A stretch of DNA of 64,000 nucleotides, from the NCBI GenBank assembly GCA_016708765.1, contig JADJFD010000004.1, positions 248,001 to 312,000 of the forward strand. The letters run 5' to 3'. Every line of letters begins with the position of its first letter. Positions within the stretch are counted from its first letter, which is position 1. The notes below the pieces were generated by a model. The model did no database searches. It was not told the origin of the DNA and saw only the letters and a program-made list of their open reading frames with translations. Source of the DNA: Chitinophagaceae bacterium. Its GTDB lineage: Bacteria; Bacteroidota; Bacteroidia; Chitinophagales; Chitinophagaceae. This document shows, piece after piece, positions 8,081-19,299 of the stretch. The position numbers were made by a program, and so were the translations under genes.

Positions 8081-10810
8081 TTATTGAACAATAAATTTCG
8101 ACGTAAGAATTTTTTCTGCACCGGAAACCTGCATGTAATATTGTCCGGCTTGTAGCTGCGCTGGCAGTTCTATTGTTTTAGCATAAGCACCACCCGGATG
8201 TTTCAACGTTTCTGTTTTTACTATTTGTCCGTTGGCCGAAAATATTTTTACATAATAATCACCAGCGGCACTGTTCATTTGCATAGTAAATTGTTTACCT
8301 GTAACTGGGTTTGGATACATTACAATATCCTGCTTAACGGTAAGGTTGGTTGCCACTTTTACAATCGGGCTATAAACTATTTCACCATCTCTGCTTGTTA
8401 CTTTAATTCTATAGTAAGTAACAGAAGCTGGCTGCACATCATATTCATAATAGCTTTCTTTATCATTTGCATTGCTTCTTGCAGTAAGCGAAGCCATGGA
8501 GGTAAACTGTGTTCCGTTCAATGATCTTTCTACTTCGTATGCGACTACATCTATTTCGGTAAGATTCGTCCACTCAATTCTGTTTCTATCGCCGGTATGG
8601 TATGCTTTTACATTGACCAACTTAACAGGTAATGGGTTTGTAGCTGAACTTGTGCTGGCCAAAGAAAAAGGGCTAAAAGTTGTAACATTCCCCCAAGTAA
8701 TAGAACCATTTAGTAAGCCACTATTTGCATCAGAGAAACCTCCAAAATCATCCCAACTAGTACCATTTGAATGTGCAACTTTCAATGTTGTAATATAATC
8801 GTCTACATATACAGCCATATTGCAAATACTCTGATTGTTCCATGATAATGAGACATCCACATCCGGACTAGCCGCTGTTGTATTAATATTCCAAAATTCG
8901 CAGTTGCTTACATGAGAAAGTCCAGCTATTGAAATTGTGGCGCCTGCAGACCATGCACTACCTCTGATATATTCTGCTGTATATGTATCTAAAGGATTAG
9001 CAGGTGCTGAAATACCGCAAGGATGATGTCCATAATTTGTTCCTCCAAGACTTACTTTGCCTATTGGAAAAAGGAAAGCAGTACTTCCTATCTTTCTCAT
9101 TGGGCCATTTACAAATGAATTAAGAGAACCGCCGGATGTTGTTTTGGGGTTGAGTCCATAATTAGCAGTAGCTACACTACTTCCTGCATTCATTGTAAGA
9201 AGATTGGTACTTGTAGTAGTAATATGTCCACTCGTTAATGTAAGTACACCTGCTATAGCAATGGGTTGTTGCAATGTTACTCCAGTAGTTCCAGAACCTG
9301 CTGTATTATTAATTGTAAGATTATTAATCAGGTTAGGCGTTGTTGTAGTAAAAATTCCGCTGTTTTGAATTGCACTACTATTATTATAAGTATAATTAGC
9401 ACCACTGCTATAAGTTCTTGTTGCCAACGAAGTTGACACAGTTCCCACATTTGCATTCTGAACACCATTGGTATTTGCAGTAATTAAACCTGCGCCAGAA
9501 TTTAATGTAAAACTGTTATTAAGACCTGGTACGGCACCAGTTGAACTAAGAATTTGATTAGTGCCTGCATTAAGAATACCATTTACGATAAAATTTCCTG
9601 CAAAATTTGGAGTAACATTTTCATATAATACAATGTTGGATAATAACTGTGTGGTGCTGGTAGAAGCAACTACAAAATTAGTATAAGCAAGGTTGGTAGG
9701 CGTTGTAGCAGATACAGTTTGATTGCCTGAATTATTAAAGGTGATTCTACCATTTGTGATATCAGGATCCAATGTAGAACTTTCCATTACCCCACCTGTG
9801 AAAGAAAGGTTTCCTGTTAGGTTTAATTCAGTATAATTGGGAGTGTCAGAACTTCCGGCACAAAAATTAAATATTCCACCTGCTTGCGAATAATTACCTG
9901 TAACATTAAGACTTAGTTTATTTAAAGACAATCCTGCACCAGTTGCAATAACAGGCCAGTAATGAAAATAGGAGTTGCCACCCGACATTGAAAAATTACC
10001 ACCAACATTGACTGTTGCTGTCACATTATCACCAAATGCATTATTACCTTGTCCATATACCATAAACAATTGAGCGACATTAATGATCAGGTCGCCACCC
10101 ACATTCAGTGTATAAATACTGCCGTTTGTCTCAGCTAAGAATATCCCATAAATAGTAGCTCCATTATGCGTATTATCAACAGTAAAGTTTCCGTTAACTG
10201 TTGTCAATGCCTCAATAAAATATACAAGAGCAGTTTGCCCAGTACAATTCCATGTAAAATTTCCAAAACCAGACACCGGATTTAAACCTGTTGGGGCAGT
10301 ATCAGTTACACCAGTTATATTACAATTAGAGGTAATTGCCCATGTTGCTGTAGGTATTACACCACCATTTCTAGCATGTTGATAAACACTATTAGCATTA
10401 AATACAACAGTTCCAGTTGTTGTTACATTATTTGAATTTACAAGAGCACCGTTTACAGTTAAATCTGTTAAGGCACCATTTGCAACAGTTAGTATTTGCC
10501 CTGCATTAACAGTTACTTGTCCTCCGGCATCAATAGTACATTGGTCAATTATTACACTAGCTGTAACTGTTACGGTATGGCCATTACGAATTGTAATTAC
10601 TCCACTAGCATTTGTTGGAGTACCTTGTGCCATAGTAGGTGCAGTCCATGCTGTCCCATCCCATCGTTCCCATCTGTTTCTTTGACTCCAGTTCATGGTC
10701 GCTGAGTTTGACCTGTAATCACCAACAGCTTGAGCAAAAACTTGTGTAGCACAAATTGAAAAGAAAATCAATAAAAATGATCGAATACGCAGAGAAGTAA
10801 AAAGTTTCAT
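8081..10810 (-). CDS. Large secreted T9SS surface protein
   Basis: A 909-residue protein. The signal peptide ends at ATQVFAQA. The body up to about residue 720 is rich in Thr, Asn, Gly and Val with repeated patterns such as ITIRNGHTVTVTASV, VNAGQILTVANGALTDLTVN and LTLTSGHITTTSTNLLTMNA. This suggests a parallel beta-helix or adhesin-like fold. A fibronectin-like segment follows (NRIEWTNLTEIDVVAYEVER), then a type A T9SS sorting domain beginning at IVMYPNPVTGKQF and ending in ILTSKFIVQ. It is expected on the cell surface. No catalytic motif was seen; a role in adhesion or matrix is a guess. Confidence 0.8.
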   Translation of the reverse strand: MKLFTSLRIRSFLLIFFSICATQVFAQAVGDYRSNSATMNWSQRNRWERWDGTAWTAPTMAQGTPTNASGVITIRNGHTVTVTASVIIDQCTIDAGGQVTVNAGQILTVANGALTDLTVNGALVNSNNVTTTGTVVFNANSVYQHARNGGVIPTATWAITSNCNITGVTDTAPTGLNPVSGFGNFTWNCTGQTALVYFIEALTTVNGNFTVDNTHNGATIYGIFLAETNGSIYTLNVGGDLIINVAQLFMVYGQGNNAFGDNVTATVNVGGNFSMSGGNSYFHYWPVIATGAGLSLNKLSLNVTGNYSQAGGIFNFCAGSSDTPNYTELNLTGNLSFTGGVMESSTLDPDITNGRITFNNSGNQTVSATTPTNLAYTNFVVASTSTTQLLSNIVLYENVTPNFAGNFIVNGILNAGTNQILSSTGAVPGLNNSFTLNSGAGLITANTNGVQNANVGTVSTSLATRTYSSGANYTYNNSSAIQNSGIFTTTTPNLINNLTINNTAGSGTTGVTLQQPIAIAGVLTLTSGHITTTSTNLLTMNAGSSVATANYGLNPKTTSGGSLNSFVNGPMRKIGSTAFLFPIGKVSLGGTNYGHHPCGISAPANPLDTYTAEYIRGSAWSAGATISIAGLSHVSNCEFWNINTTAASPDVDVSLSWNNQSICNMAVYVDDYITTLKVAHSNGTSWDDFGGFSDANSGLLNGSITWGNVTTFSPFSLASTSSATNPLPVKLVNVKAYHTGDRNRIEWTNLTEIDVVAYEVERSLNGTQFTSMASLTARSNANDKESYYEYDVQPASVTYYRIKVTSRDGEIVYSPIVKVATNLTVKQDIVMYPNPVTGKQFTMQMNSAAGDYYVKIFSANGQIVKTETLKHPGGAYAKTIELPAQLQAGQYYMQVSGAEKILTSKFIVQ

Positions 10811-11023
10811 ACAGTTATTTGTAGGGATTAAAATCAGCTTTCAGTAGAGATTGGATTATGGTATATTTCCATCAAACAAATGGAAATTTTTCATCAGGGA
10901 CTAAAAGTATATCAACGATTTTATTTATGCAAGCTTTTCTAAGTAATTTTTACTGACAAGAACGAGTAGTTTTACGATTGCCCCTTTGACTTTATCATTT
11001 TCATGATTTCAATCAAAGCAATT

Positions 11024-13945
11024 TTAGAGATAATTTGCTGTATAACTATGTTTTTCTTTTTTTAAATCCGCAGGCTTTCCGGCAAATACTAATTCGCCAC
11101 CACCATCACCAGCTTCGGGGCCAAGATCTATTACCCAATCGGCACTGCGTATTACATCTGTATTATGTTCTATTACTAAAATAGAATGGCCTTGTTCAAT
11201 CAATGCATTAAAAGAAGTGAGCAGCTTTTTTATATCATGAAAATGCAAACCAGTAGTTGGCTCATCAAAAATGAACAGAATTTTATTATTGGCTCTCCCT
11301 TTGCCAAGAAAGGAAGCAAGCTTTACTCGTTGTGCTTCACCACCAGATAAGGTGTTGGAGGATTAGCCCAGTTTTACATAACCAAGCCCTACATCGCTTA
11401 ATGGTTGAATGGCTTTGGCAATATTGGCGCCATCAGAAGCAGAGAAAAAATCGATGGCTTCATCCACACTCAGTTCCAGAATATCATAAATGCTTTTATC
11501 ATTACACTTTACTTCCAGTACCTCTTCTTTAAATCGTTTGCCACCGCAGGATTCGCAAATCAGATGCACATCGGCAAGGAATTGCATTTCTACCACTTGT
11601 TCGCCTTCGCCTTTGCAGGTATCGCATCTGCCACCATCTACATTAAAAGAAAAATGCTTTGGTTGAAAGCCCCGCATCTTGCTCAATGGCAGTTTTGCAA
11701 ACAGGTCTCTTATTTCATCGTATGCTTTTATATAAGTAACCGGATTACTTCTGGAGGATTTACCAATTGGATTCTGATCTACCATTTCCAATTGCTGAAT
11801 AGAATCTATATCACCTGTTATCTGTTTATGAAAGCCAATCTTATCACCAAACTCGCCTTTCATTTTTCGTAAGGCAGGATACAAAATTTGTTTTACCAAT
11901 GTTGTTTTTCCACTACCACTTACACCGCTAACCACACACAGCACATTCAATGGAAACTGAACAGTAATGTTTTTTAAATTATGTTGCCTTGCACCTTCTA
12001 CAGTAATGGAACGATTCCATTTTCTTACCGTCTTCGGTGGTTCAATTGTTAATTCACCGTTCAGGTATTTACCAGTAAGGCTTAAAGGATTAGATATTAT
12101 TTCGTCGAAATCGCCTTCGGCAACTACTTCTCCACCCAAATGAGAAGCAAACGGACCCATGTCGATAATATGATCTGCTTCTCGCATCATCATTTCATCA
12201 TGCTCTACCACTACAACAGTATTACCAAGATCTCTCAATTCTTTTAATACTTGAATAAGGTTCGCCGTATCTCTTGAATGAAGTCCAATAGAAGGCTCAT
12301 CTAAAATGTACAACGAGTTGGTAAGATTGCTTCCAAGGCTTCTTGTTAATTGTATCCGTTGGCTTTCGCCACCGCTTAAAGAATTGGCAAGTCGGCTCAA
12401 TGTTAAATACCCTAATCCAACTTTTAGTAGTGTATCAAGTCTGTTATGCAGCTCCAATAAAATTCTTTTCGCCACATCTTTATCATGCTGGCTTAGTTTT
12501 TTTTCTGTTGCTGTAAACCATGTTTTCAAATCTTTGACTGGCATTATGCATAGCTCACCAATATTCTTATCATTCACTTTTACATACAAGGCTTCGGGTC
12601 GCAAACGAAAGCCATTACAATCCGGGCAATCGGTTCGGCCTCTGTAGCGGCTCAGCAAAACTCTATACTGTACTTTGTATAATTGCGATTCCACATCTTT
12701 AAAAAAATCGTTGATGCCCATTACACCATCACCTCCTTGCCACAGTTGTTTTATTTGTTTATCAGTAAGATCAGCAATGGGTTTATGTACCGGAAAATTG
12801 AATTGCTTGGCGCCTTTTACAAAGTTTTGTCGCCACCAATCCAGCTTATCGCCTTTCCATGGAGCTACGGCACCATCATACACACTTAATTTTCTATCAG
12901 GAATTACCAAATCAGCATCAATACCCAGCACTTGAGAAAACCCTTCGCAGGTTGGGCAAGCACCAAATGGATTATTAAAAGAAAACAAATTAGGAACCGG
13001 TTCTTCAAACTGCATTCCATCTAGTTCAAAACGATTGTTGAAATGTAGTAGTGAATGGTGAATCTGTAATGGTGAATCCGTAAGAGTCTTTGATTTTTTT
13101 GAAACTTTCTGTGGACTGTCGGCTGTCGACTGTTGACTCCCCTGTACTTCAAGATAAACATCTCCTTCGCCTTCGTAAAAAGCTGTACCGATGGAATCAG
13201 CAATTCTATGCTTATCGTCATCATCAAAATCCTTTACTACAATTCTATCAATAAGAATATGCGTTATTTTCTTACCCTTAAGTTCCTTATCACTCAATTC
13301 TATCAGCTCTTCAATTCTTTGAGGTTCTAAAGCCCCTCCTGCGGAGGGGTTTGGGGAGGCCACTCTCGAAAATCCTTTTTGCGCCAAAATGTTTAGTTCT
13401 TCCTTTAAATCCCTGTTTGTATGTTGCTTAAAAGTGGCAAGAATAAAAACTTTATCGCCGGTCTTTAATTTAGATATTGCATCCAGTACATCTGTTACAT
13501 CATCTTTTTTTACTTCTTTACCAGAAACCGGTGAAATCGTTTTTCCAATTCTTGCAAACAGCAATCTTAAGTAATCATGAATTTCGGTCATGCTGCCAAC
13601 AGTACTTCTCGGTGTTCTTGTTATTACTTTTTGTTCGATGGCAATGGCCGGGCAAAGTCCTTTAATATAATCTACATCCGGTTTATTCATTCTGTTCAAA
13701 AACTGCCGGGCATAAGCACTCAGACTTTCAGCATAACGCCGCTGCCCTTCGGCATAAAGTGTATCAATTGTAAGTGAAGATTTGCCAGAACCTGACACAC
13801 CTGTTACCACAATCAGCTTGTTTCGGGGAAATTCTACTGTAACGTCCTTCAAGTTATGCACCCTGGCACCCTTTATATAGATGTTATTTGCGGAAATTAC
13901 GGTCTTCGATTTGACGGGGTTATTCCCTATTATTGCTTTTTCCAT
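11024..13945 (-). CDS. uvrA: UvrA excinuclease ABC subunit A, internal stop codon
   Basis: Damage-recognition ATPase of nucleotide excision repair. The frame from ATG 13945 runs 860 codons, meets TAA at 11363-11365, then continues in the same frame to 11024 (973 codons in all, a normal UvrA length). First half: Walker A VTGVSGSGKSSLTIDTL and LSGGESQRIQL. Second half: Walker A VSGVSGSGKTTLVKQIL and a zinc module (CDTCKGEG, CESCGG). After the stop come SSNTLSGGEAQRVKLAS, IFDEPTTGLH and LVIEHNTDVI. The stop sits where UvrA normally has LGQS, so CAA has become TAA. Without readthrough the second ATPase site is lost. Two in-frame insertions lie near residues 195-205 (a SPNPSAGGA element) and 268-295. 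Confidence 0.9.
13331..13362 (-). repeat. In-frame palindromic element in uvrA (SPNPSAGGA)
   Basis: The element agcccctcctgcggagggg plus TTTGGGGAGG is a palindrome with a tail. Read on the minus strand it encodes ASPNPSAGGAL in the uvrA frame, in a region between the first ATPase segment and the damage-recognition domain where UvrA proteins vary in length. The same element occurs twice in metG. Confidence 0.8.
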
Positions 13946-14199
13946 TAATATATAAGTCGGTGAAAAGCCTTGTCTGGCATAGTTTTGAACAAGATTCTTA
14001 ACATTTTGTTAGGATATATTACTACAATTTCTCTTCACAAAGGTTTGGCAATTTACTGAAATGCCCTATTTTTAATTTCCAATTAATCCAAAAAATGAAA
14101 AACAAAAACTTAATAAGCCTATAGCACAAACTTCTACTCGTTCTTTTTAACCATTTTATTTTATTGTAACCAATATCCATTTGAAAATGTATCTGTGTG

Positions 14200-14214
14200 T
14201 ACATACAGTATGTA
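14200..14214. promoter_or_regulatory. Palindromic site upstream of the ECF sigma gene
   Basis: TACATAC-A-GTATGTA is a perfect 7-bp inverted repeat with a 1-bp centre, 34 nt before the sigma-factor start. It could be an operator. Nothing else is visible in the 13946-14248 gap. Confidence 0.4.
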
Positions 14215-14248
14215 TATGCATGATCCAGCAACCTAAACTGTAGAAGTT

Positions 14249-14830
14249 ATGAAAGCTTTATCTAAAAAAACTGACCATGAACTCATCCATCTGTTTACAG
14301 ATGGGAATGTTGACGCTTTAGAGGCTCTTATCCTACGTCATAAGGATAAGCTCTATACCTCTATCCTATTTCTTGTAAAAGACAAATACCTTGCCGAGGA
14401 TATTTTCCAGGATTCTTTTATCCGGATTATTGATACTATGCGTGGTGGCCGTTATACAGAAGAAGGTAAATTTCTTCCTTGGGCAATGCGTATAGCACAT
14501 AATTTATGTGTAGATCACTTCCGTAAAGTAAAACGTACACCCGTTATTCGTACTGGCGACGACAAAGATATTTTTGAAGTACTTAATTTTTCTGAAGACA
14601 GTGCCGAAACGGTGATGATAAGAAGACAAAGTCATGACAGAGTTCGGGATATGTTACAAAGTTTACCGGAAGATCAGCGGGAAGTTATTATATTGCGTCA
14701 CTATGCAGATATGAGCTTTAAAGAAATAGCCGCTGCAACAAATTGTAGTATTAACACAGCATTGGGTCGTATGCGCTACGGATTGATTAATTTGCGTAAG
14801 CTGATGACTCAAAAACAAATAGCTCTTTAA
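14249..14830 (+). CDS. RNA polymerase sigma factor, ECF family
   Basis: A 193-residue alternative sigma factor that directs RNA polymerase to a small regulon. Region 2 (residues about 20-90) includes the RHKDKLYTSILFLVKDKYLA segment, EDIFQDSFIRI and KFLPWAMRIAHNLCVDHFRK. Region 4 (residues about 130-185) includes LQSLPEDQREVIILRHYADM and the helix-turn-helix FKEIAAATNCSINTALGRMR. Starting at ATG 14249 gives the usual family length. No anti-sigma gene is adjacent, so control may be transcriptional, possibly through the palindrome at 14200-14214. The bidirectional terminator at 14988 follows. Confidence 0.93.
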   Translation: MKALSKKTDHELIHLFTDGNVDALEALILRHKDKLYTSILFLVKDKYLAEDIFQDSFIRIIDTMRGGRYTEEGKFLPWAMRIAHNLCVDHFRKVKRTPVIRTGDDKDIFEVLNFSEDSAETVMIRRQSHDRVRDMLQSLPEDQREVIILRHYADMSFKEIAAATNCSINTALGRMRYGLINLRKLMTQKQIAL

Positions 14831-14881
14831 ATTAAAATAACTGCTTCCTCTTTTTCCTTCATTGATAAAAGAGAAAGATTT

Positions 14882-14974
14882 TGTCATTCTGTATCTCCAC
14901 CCGGAGTAATACCAGTTCTTATAAAAAGGAATTAAAGTTTGCTTGCCATACCGGAAGGTTGGTACAGAATGACA
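14882..14974. repeat. 93-bp element with terminal inverted repeats
   Basis: The segment begins with TGTCATTCTGTA and ends with the exact reverse complement TACAGAATGACA, about 70 nt apart, in the intergenic region after the sigma gene. The layout resembles a small non-coding mobile or REP-like element. It encodes nothing recognisable, and no second copy was seen in this window. Confidence 0.4.
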
Positions 14975-14987
14975 CCAAATTGAAAAA

Positions 14988-15018
14988 GCCTCCTGATTAA
15001 TATCGGGAGGCTTTTTTT
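14988..15018. terminator. Terminator between sigma factor gene and 15.0-kb gene
   Basis: The stem GCCTCCTGAT / ATCGGGAGGC (one G-T pair) with loop TAAT is followed by seven T on the plus strand and preceded by five A, so it can work in both directions for two convergent genes. Confidence 0.8.
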
Positions 15019-15038
15019 ATGCTACTATATGTTTGTTA

Positions 15039-15499
15039 TTAATTCTGCTTCTTCATATCACTCATTTTCTTATCAGCATTACCAGCATCTGGTTTTGCTT
15101 CTTCTTTTACAACTTTAGCAGCCTCTGCTGAACCAGCTTCAAGTTTTGCAGAAGAAGGTATTATCTTAACTGCGTCTGTACTAAGAACAGGATTTACACC
15201 GCCCTGATTAGAAACTTCTGAAACTTGTTTTACACCTACAGATTTTTCTGAAGCACTCGTAGCAAGAACTACCCCAGCAACAGTATTTTTGAATCAACAG
15301 TATTTACTTTTTTAGCTGTAACTACTTCAGGTTTAGAAGGCATAGAAGATGCAGTTTGAATTGCGACCACTGGTTTGCTTACTTTATTTGCTTCTGTAAC
15401 TTTTTGAGCAGGCATATCACTCGCCAACTGTGCATTTACATTTACGGTAATTAAACTGACCACAAACAATGTAATGGATGACTTAATTATATTTTTCAT
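15039..15499 (-). CDS. Small secreted Ala/Lys/Val-rich protein, frameshifted
   Basis: Family not recognised. MKNIIKSSITLFVVSLITVNVNAQ is a signal peptide. The rest is low complexity and rich in Val, Ala, Ser and Lys. The first frame stops at 15269, but the composition continues in the next frame (NTVAGVVLATSASEKSVG ... ADKKMSDMKKQN) to a TAA at 15039-15041. Adding one A to an A5 run near 15285 joins both parts into one protein of about 153 residues. It lies 26 nt downstream of the giant repeat-protein gene on the same strand and may be cotranscribed with it. Location is periplasmic or extracellular; function unknown. Confidence 0.5.
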
Positions 15500-15525
15500 T
15501 TTTAAAAAATTTGAGTTTTATAAAT

Positions 15526-18500
15526 TTATTTAACGCTTACAAGAACGTTTATTTTACCAACTGTATTTTGATTGTAATCCTGCAATGCTTTACCAAGCAC
15601 CTGACCAACCTTTACTTTATCTGGATCAGCTTTCATAGCCACACCAGATATTGATGAAGTAACCAACAGATCGCCACGTTTAATTGCGCCACCTTCCAAA
15701 CAAACTTTGGTAGGAATAACACCAATAACTCCCATTGGAACCATATCGTCTAATTGATTCTCTTCAGCATTTCTTTCAGTTAATAATACACCAGGTTTAG
15801 TAGCAAACACACCAGAAACCAATGTAGAATAAGGAGTAGATGATTTTTCAACTTTCTGTCAGATGATTGGGATATAACCAACACATCGCCTGTTTCATAT
15901 TCATTTCTTCCTCCTTCTACTTCAAAAATTCTGCGATGTCTGCACCACCAACTTGTGTACCATTATTAAAGAATCCTCTTCCAGTACGGTCTATTCTTGC
16001 AACGTTAACATTAGTATTCTGGAAAATAGCAATATTACCAGAAGCACCTCCTTGTGCATTATTAGCAAGCAATGCAACACTGTTGGTAGCAGTTGCAGTT
16101 GTTACTCGGGCTACTACCCCTATACCATTTGCATGAGTACTAAAGCCATGAACACCTGCGTAATCACCATCATTTCTTCCAACTACTGCACCGGCGGCAG
16201 CGCCATTAGCAGTAGTAAATCCTACTATAGCTTCTCCGCCTATCTGATTTCTGCCAATAACACCTGCAGCTGAAATACTGCTGGTAATACCTTCTACACC
16301 AATGCCACTTGCAGACGTAGCAAAAACACCCCTGCCAACTCCAGCTTGTGTTACATTTATACCTGAGTTATTGTTGGAGTTACTTGTCTGTTGAACATCA
16401 ATACCTCGTCCTGTACCGTTTGTCGAAACCTCAAGAGTGTTAGTTGAATTTCCAGCGTTTACATTTTCAAAACGACCAGCAACACCTGTACCTCCACTAA
16501 CACCTGATCTGCCATATACACCTATGCCTGTAGATGTGTTGAAACCATGTAAACCATAACCTATACCATCATTTCTACCAACTACTGCACCTGCAGCACT
16601 TACGGAATTGGCACCTATAAATCCAATAATTGCTTCGCCACCTGCAAAGTTTCTTCCAATTATACCACCAGCAGAAATTGAATTGGTTGTACCTTCTACA
16701 CCAGTACCACCTGTAGCAGTAGCAAAAACAGCCCTGCCAGATCCAGAATGATTTATATTTATAGCAGAATTGTTATTTAAAGCATTGAGCATTTGTATAT
16801 CAATACCACGACCTAAACCAGCATTATCTACATCAATAGCAGTGGTAGTATTTGCTGAATTTGTAGATTCAAAAAAACCAGCCCTACCCGTACTTGTTGC
16901 AACACCCCATAGACCATTTCCACTACCAGTATTGATACCAACCGTACCACCAAAAGCTCCGTTATTAAGACCAACAACTCCATTTTGCGCACTACTTACT
17001 CCAACAACACCAATCCCTACATTTGACTCACCATAAATAGATGTTTGATTACCTATACTTACTACCGGCACTGTTCCTAATAAAGAACGAACTGCATTCG
17101 GACTTGCCGATGTAGCAACCACATTAACACCTCTTCCCAATCCATTAGTGGAAACATTTAAAGCATGGTTGGTATTTGCATTATTTGTTATTTCAAAACG
17201 GCCGGATTCGCCTGTACTGCTTATTCCATATATGCCAGTACCGGTATTCGACTGACCATATACACCAAACCCTGCAGCCGAACTATTACCATATACACCT
17301 AAACCATTTGGGGTAGTACCAAACACACCCCAGCCACTGCCTGCCTGTGAACCATACACTCCAATACCTAAACCACCCGTACCATTATTCTGGCCACGGA
17401 TAGCTGATGAAAAACCGCCGGGTGCTGTACTTGTAACTATTGAATGTACGCCGAATGCATTGGCAGCAGTAGAAACATTGTTTACTGCCACTACCGCATC
17501 TGTAGATGCTGCGTTATTGTTTACAAAAAGACCTGCATTTCCTGCGTTAATACTGATACCGTGTACTGCCACTCCAGAAGTGGACAACCCGACTACGCCA
17601 TAACCAGTTTCGCTGGTTCCTTGCATACCAAAGCCCTGAGTACTTGCTGCCACTCCGGTAATACTGGTGGCAATACCATTATACAAAAAGGTATTAGCTA
17701 ATGAGCCAGTGCCTCTTTGTGCATATAATGCAGAATTGCCATATGTAGTAACACTTGTATTAGCACTAAAAATTGAAGCTGCCCTGTTTGTATTTGCAGC
17801 ATTAGTATTATTAAGTAAAAATCCGCCAACAGTAGTAGTTGCATTATCTAATTGCAATCTTGCTGTAGGATCAACACCTGTAGCTGTTCCTATACCCAAA
17901 TTACCTGCTGAACTCCAACGACCCATAACCGCACCATTACCAAAGAATGTGATAGGATGATTTGTTAATGTACCTACCTGCAAAGCTGAAACTGTAGCTG
18001 TAGGTGAGGTACGGGCATCCATAAAGCCCTGCACATCGCCACCGTCACTCTCATCCCGAAGCACAATTCTTGTTTGTAATAATGCAGTGCTATTGGTCAT
18101 TTCTAAACCTGGCTGAATAGATGTGTAAGTATATCCGCTAGGTGTGTTAATACCAATTGGCAGCGTTCCTGCTCTGTCTTCTATTCTTGAATCGCCAAGA
18201 TTGGTTCCATTAGGAGTCCATTTAGGAACTCTATCTAAAGTTCCGCTTCCTGTTACAATACCTACTACTGCCGGATTTTGCCATGGTGCATTTCCATATG
18301 CATCCGATGTAAGTATTCGGTTGTTAGCTTCATTAATACCAGTAAAACGCAAACCACCCGTTGTTCTTAATGCTCTTGGTGTGGCATTGCTACTGGTTAT
18401 GGTAGCTGCCCAACCCGTACCTGTTGTATTTGCCTGTAAGGCGTCTGCCGTACTGGCTGCATTGGTAATGGTGAAAATACCAGCTACACCTGTATTACTT

Positions 18501-19267
18501 TGTCCAACTACACCTGCACCAGATGTAGAGTTACCACTTAAACCAATACCTGAAGTGGTATTACCGTACACACCTATACCACTTGGCGTATTACCATACA
18601 CTCCCCAGCCACTACCTGCCTGGCTACCATATACACCTATGCCTGATCCGCCTGTTCCGTTATTGATACCTCGTACACCAGCAGAAAAACCACCAGGTGA
18701 TGCTGAAGTTACTGTTCCTATGATCGCATTGGCACTGCCGGCTGTGGAATTGGTTAAACCTTCCAGGGCTGTGCTGCCAGAGTTGGTTCCGCTATTTGTA
18801 ATCTTAAATAATGTTCCATTATCATTCTGTGTTTTATTAAACGGCAATATCAAATCCCCTGCTGTTGTGGCAAACAGGGAATAAGGAACACTAGCTAATT
18901 GTGCTGTTCCAATATTAATAAAACTTGAACCGCCGTTGGGATCTATTTCTACCTGAATAAACTTAGCTCCTACTGCCCAGTTTACACCAGGTATGGTACC
19001 AGTTACTCCACTGGCGCCAGGGCTGCCCAACTGTACATTGAACAAGCCAAACGGATTGGTCGTTACTGCTCTTGATTCCTGATACACTACTGCTCCAGCT
19101 GCTGTCAGGTTTCTTATGGTTAGTCGCAACGAGATGTTTTGATTTACCAATACATTGCCTACACTATTGCGGGCAACACCCTGGTAGTTTAAGATGCCCG
19201 GTGCCTGGCTAAAGCCTTCGGCTGCTAGCAGCAGCACCATCGTCATTAATAATAAAATCTTTTTCAT
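15526..19267 (-). CDS. Giant secreted Gly-rich repeat (fibre-like) protein, frameshifted
   Basis: About 1,247 residues once two one-base breaks are repaired. A signal peptide (ending AAEGFSQA) and a conserved head (PGILNYQGVARNSVGNVLVN, ISLRLTIRNL) are followed by hundreds of residues of short Gly-rich repeats such as GVYGNTTSGIGLSGNS and GVVGQSNTGVAGIF, interspersed with VGRNDG and GRGIDVQ units. A C-terminal domain starts at GGADIAEF and continues EVEGGRNEYETGDVLVIS, VSGVFATKPGVLL, MGVIGVIPTKV and DLLVTSSISGVAM. It resembles the end domains of phage-tail-fibre-like and collagen-like surface proteins. Breaks lie at about 15925 (T5 for T6) and 15860 (one A missing). It is probably a surface fibre. 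The T9SS protein gene immediately upstream is a likely operon partner. Confidence 0.7.
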
Positions 19268-19299
19268 GTGGTTATTTTTTTGAGTTTTGATTTTAGTTT

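Noticed and set aside
15867..18884. Several plus-strand ORFs up to 246 codons opposite the giant repeat protein
   Set aside because: They lie antisense to a strongly repetitive Gly/Asn-rich gene whose composition keeps the other strand open; their translations are Pro/Leu/Val-rich without domains or plausible starts.
15526..19267. Prophage tail-fibre region
   Set aside because: No other phage genes nearby, a Sec signal peptide is present, and the partner is a T9SS protein.
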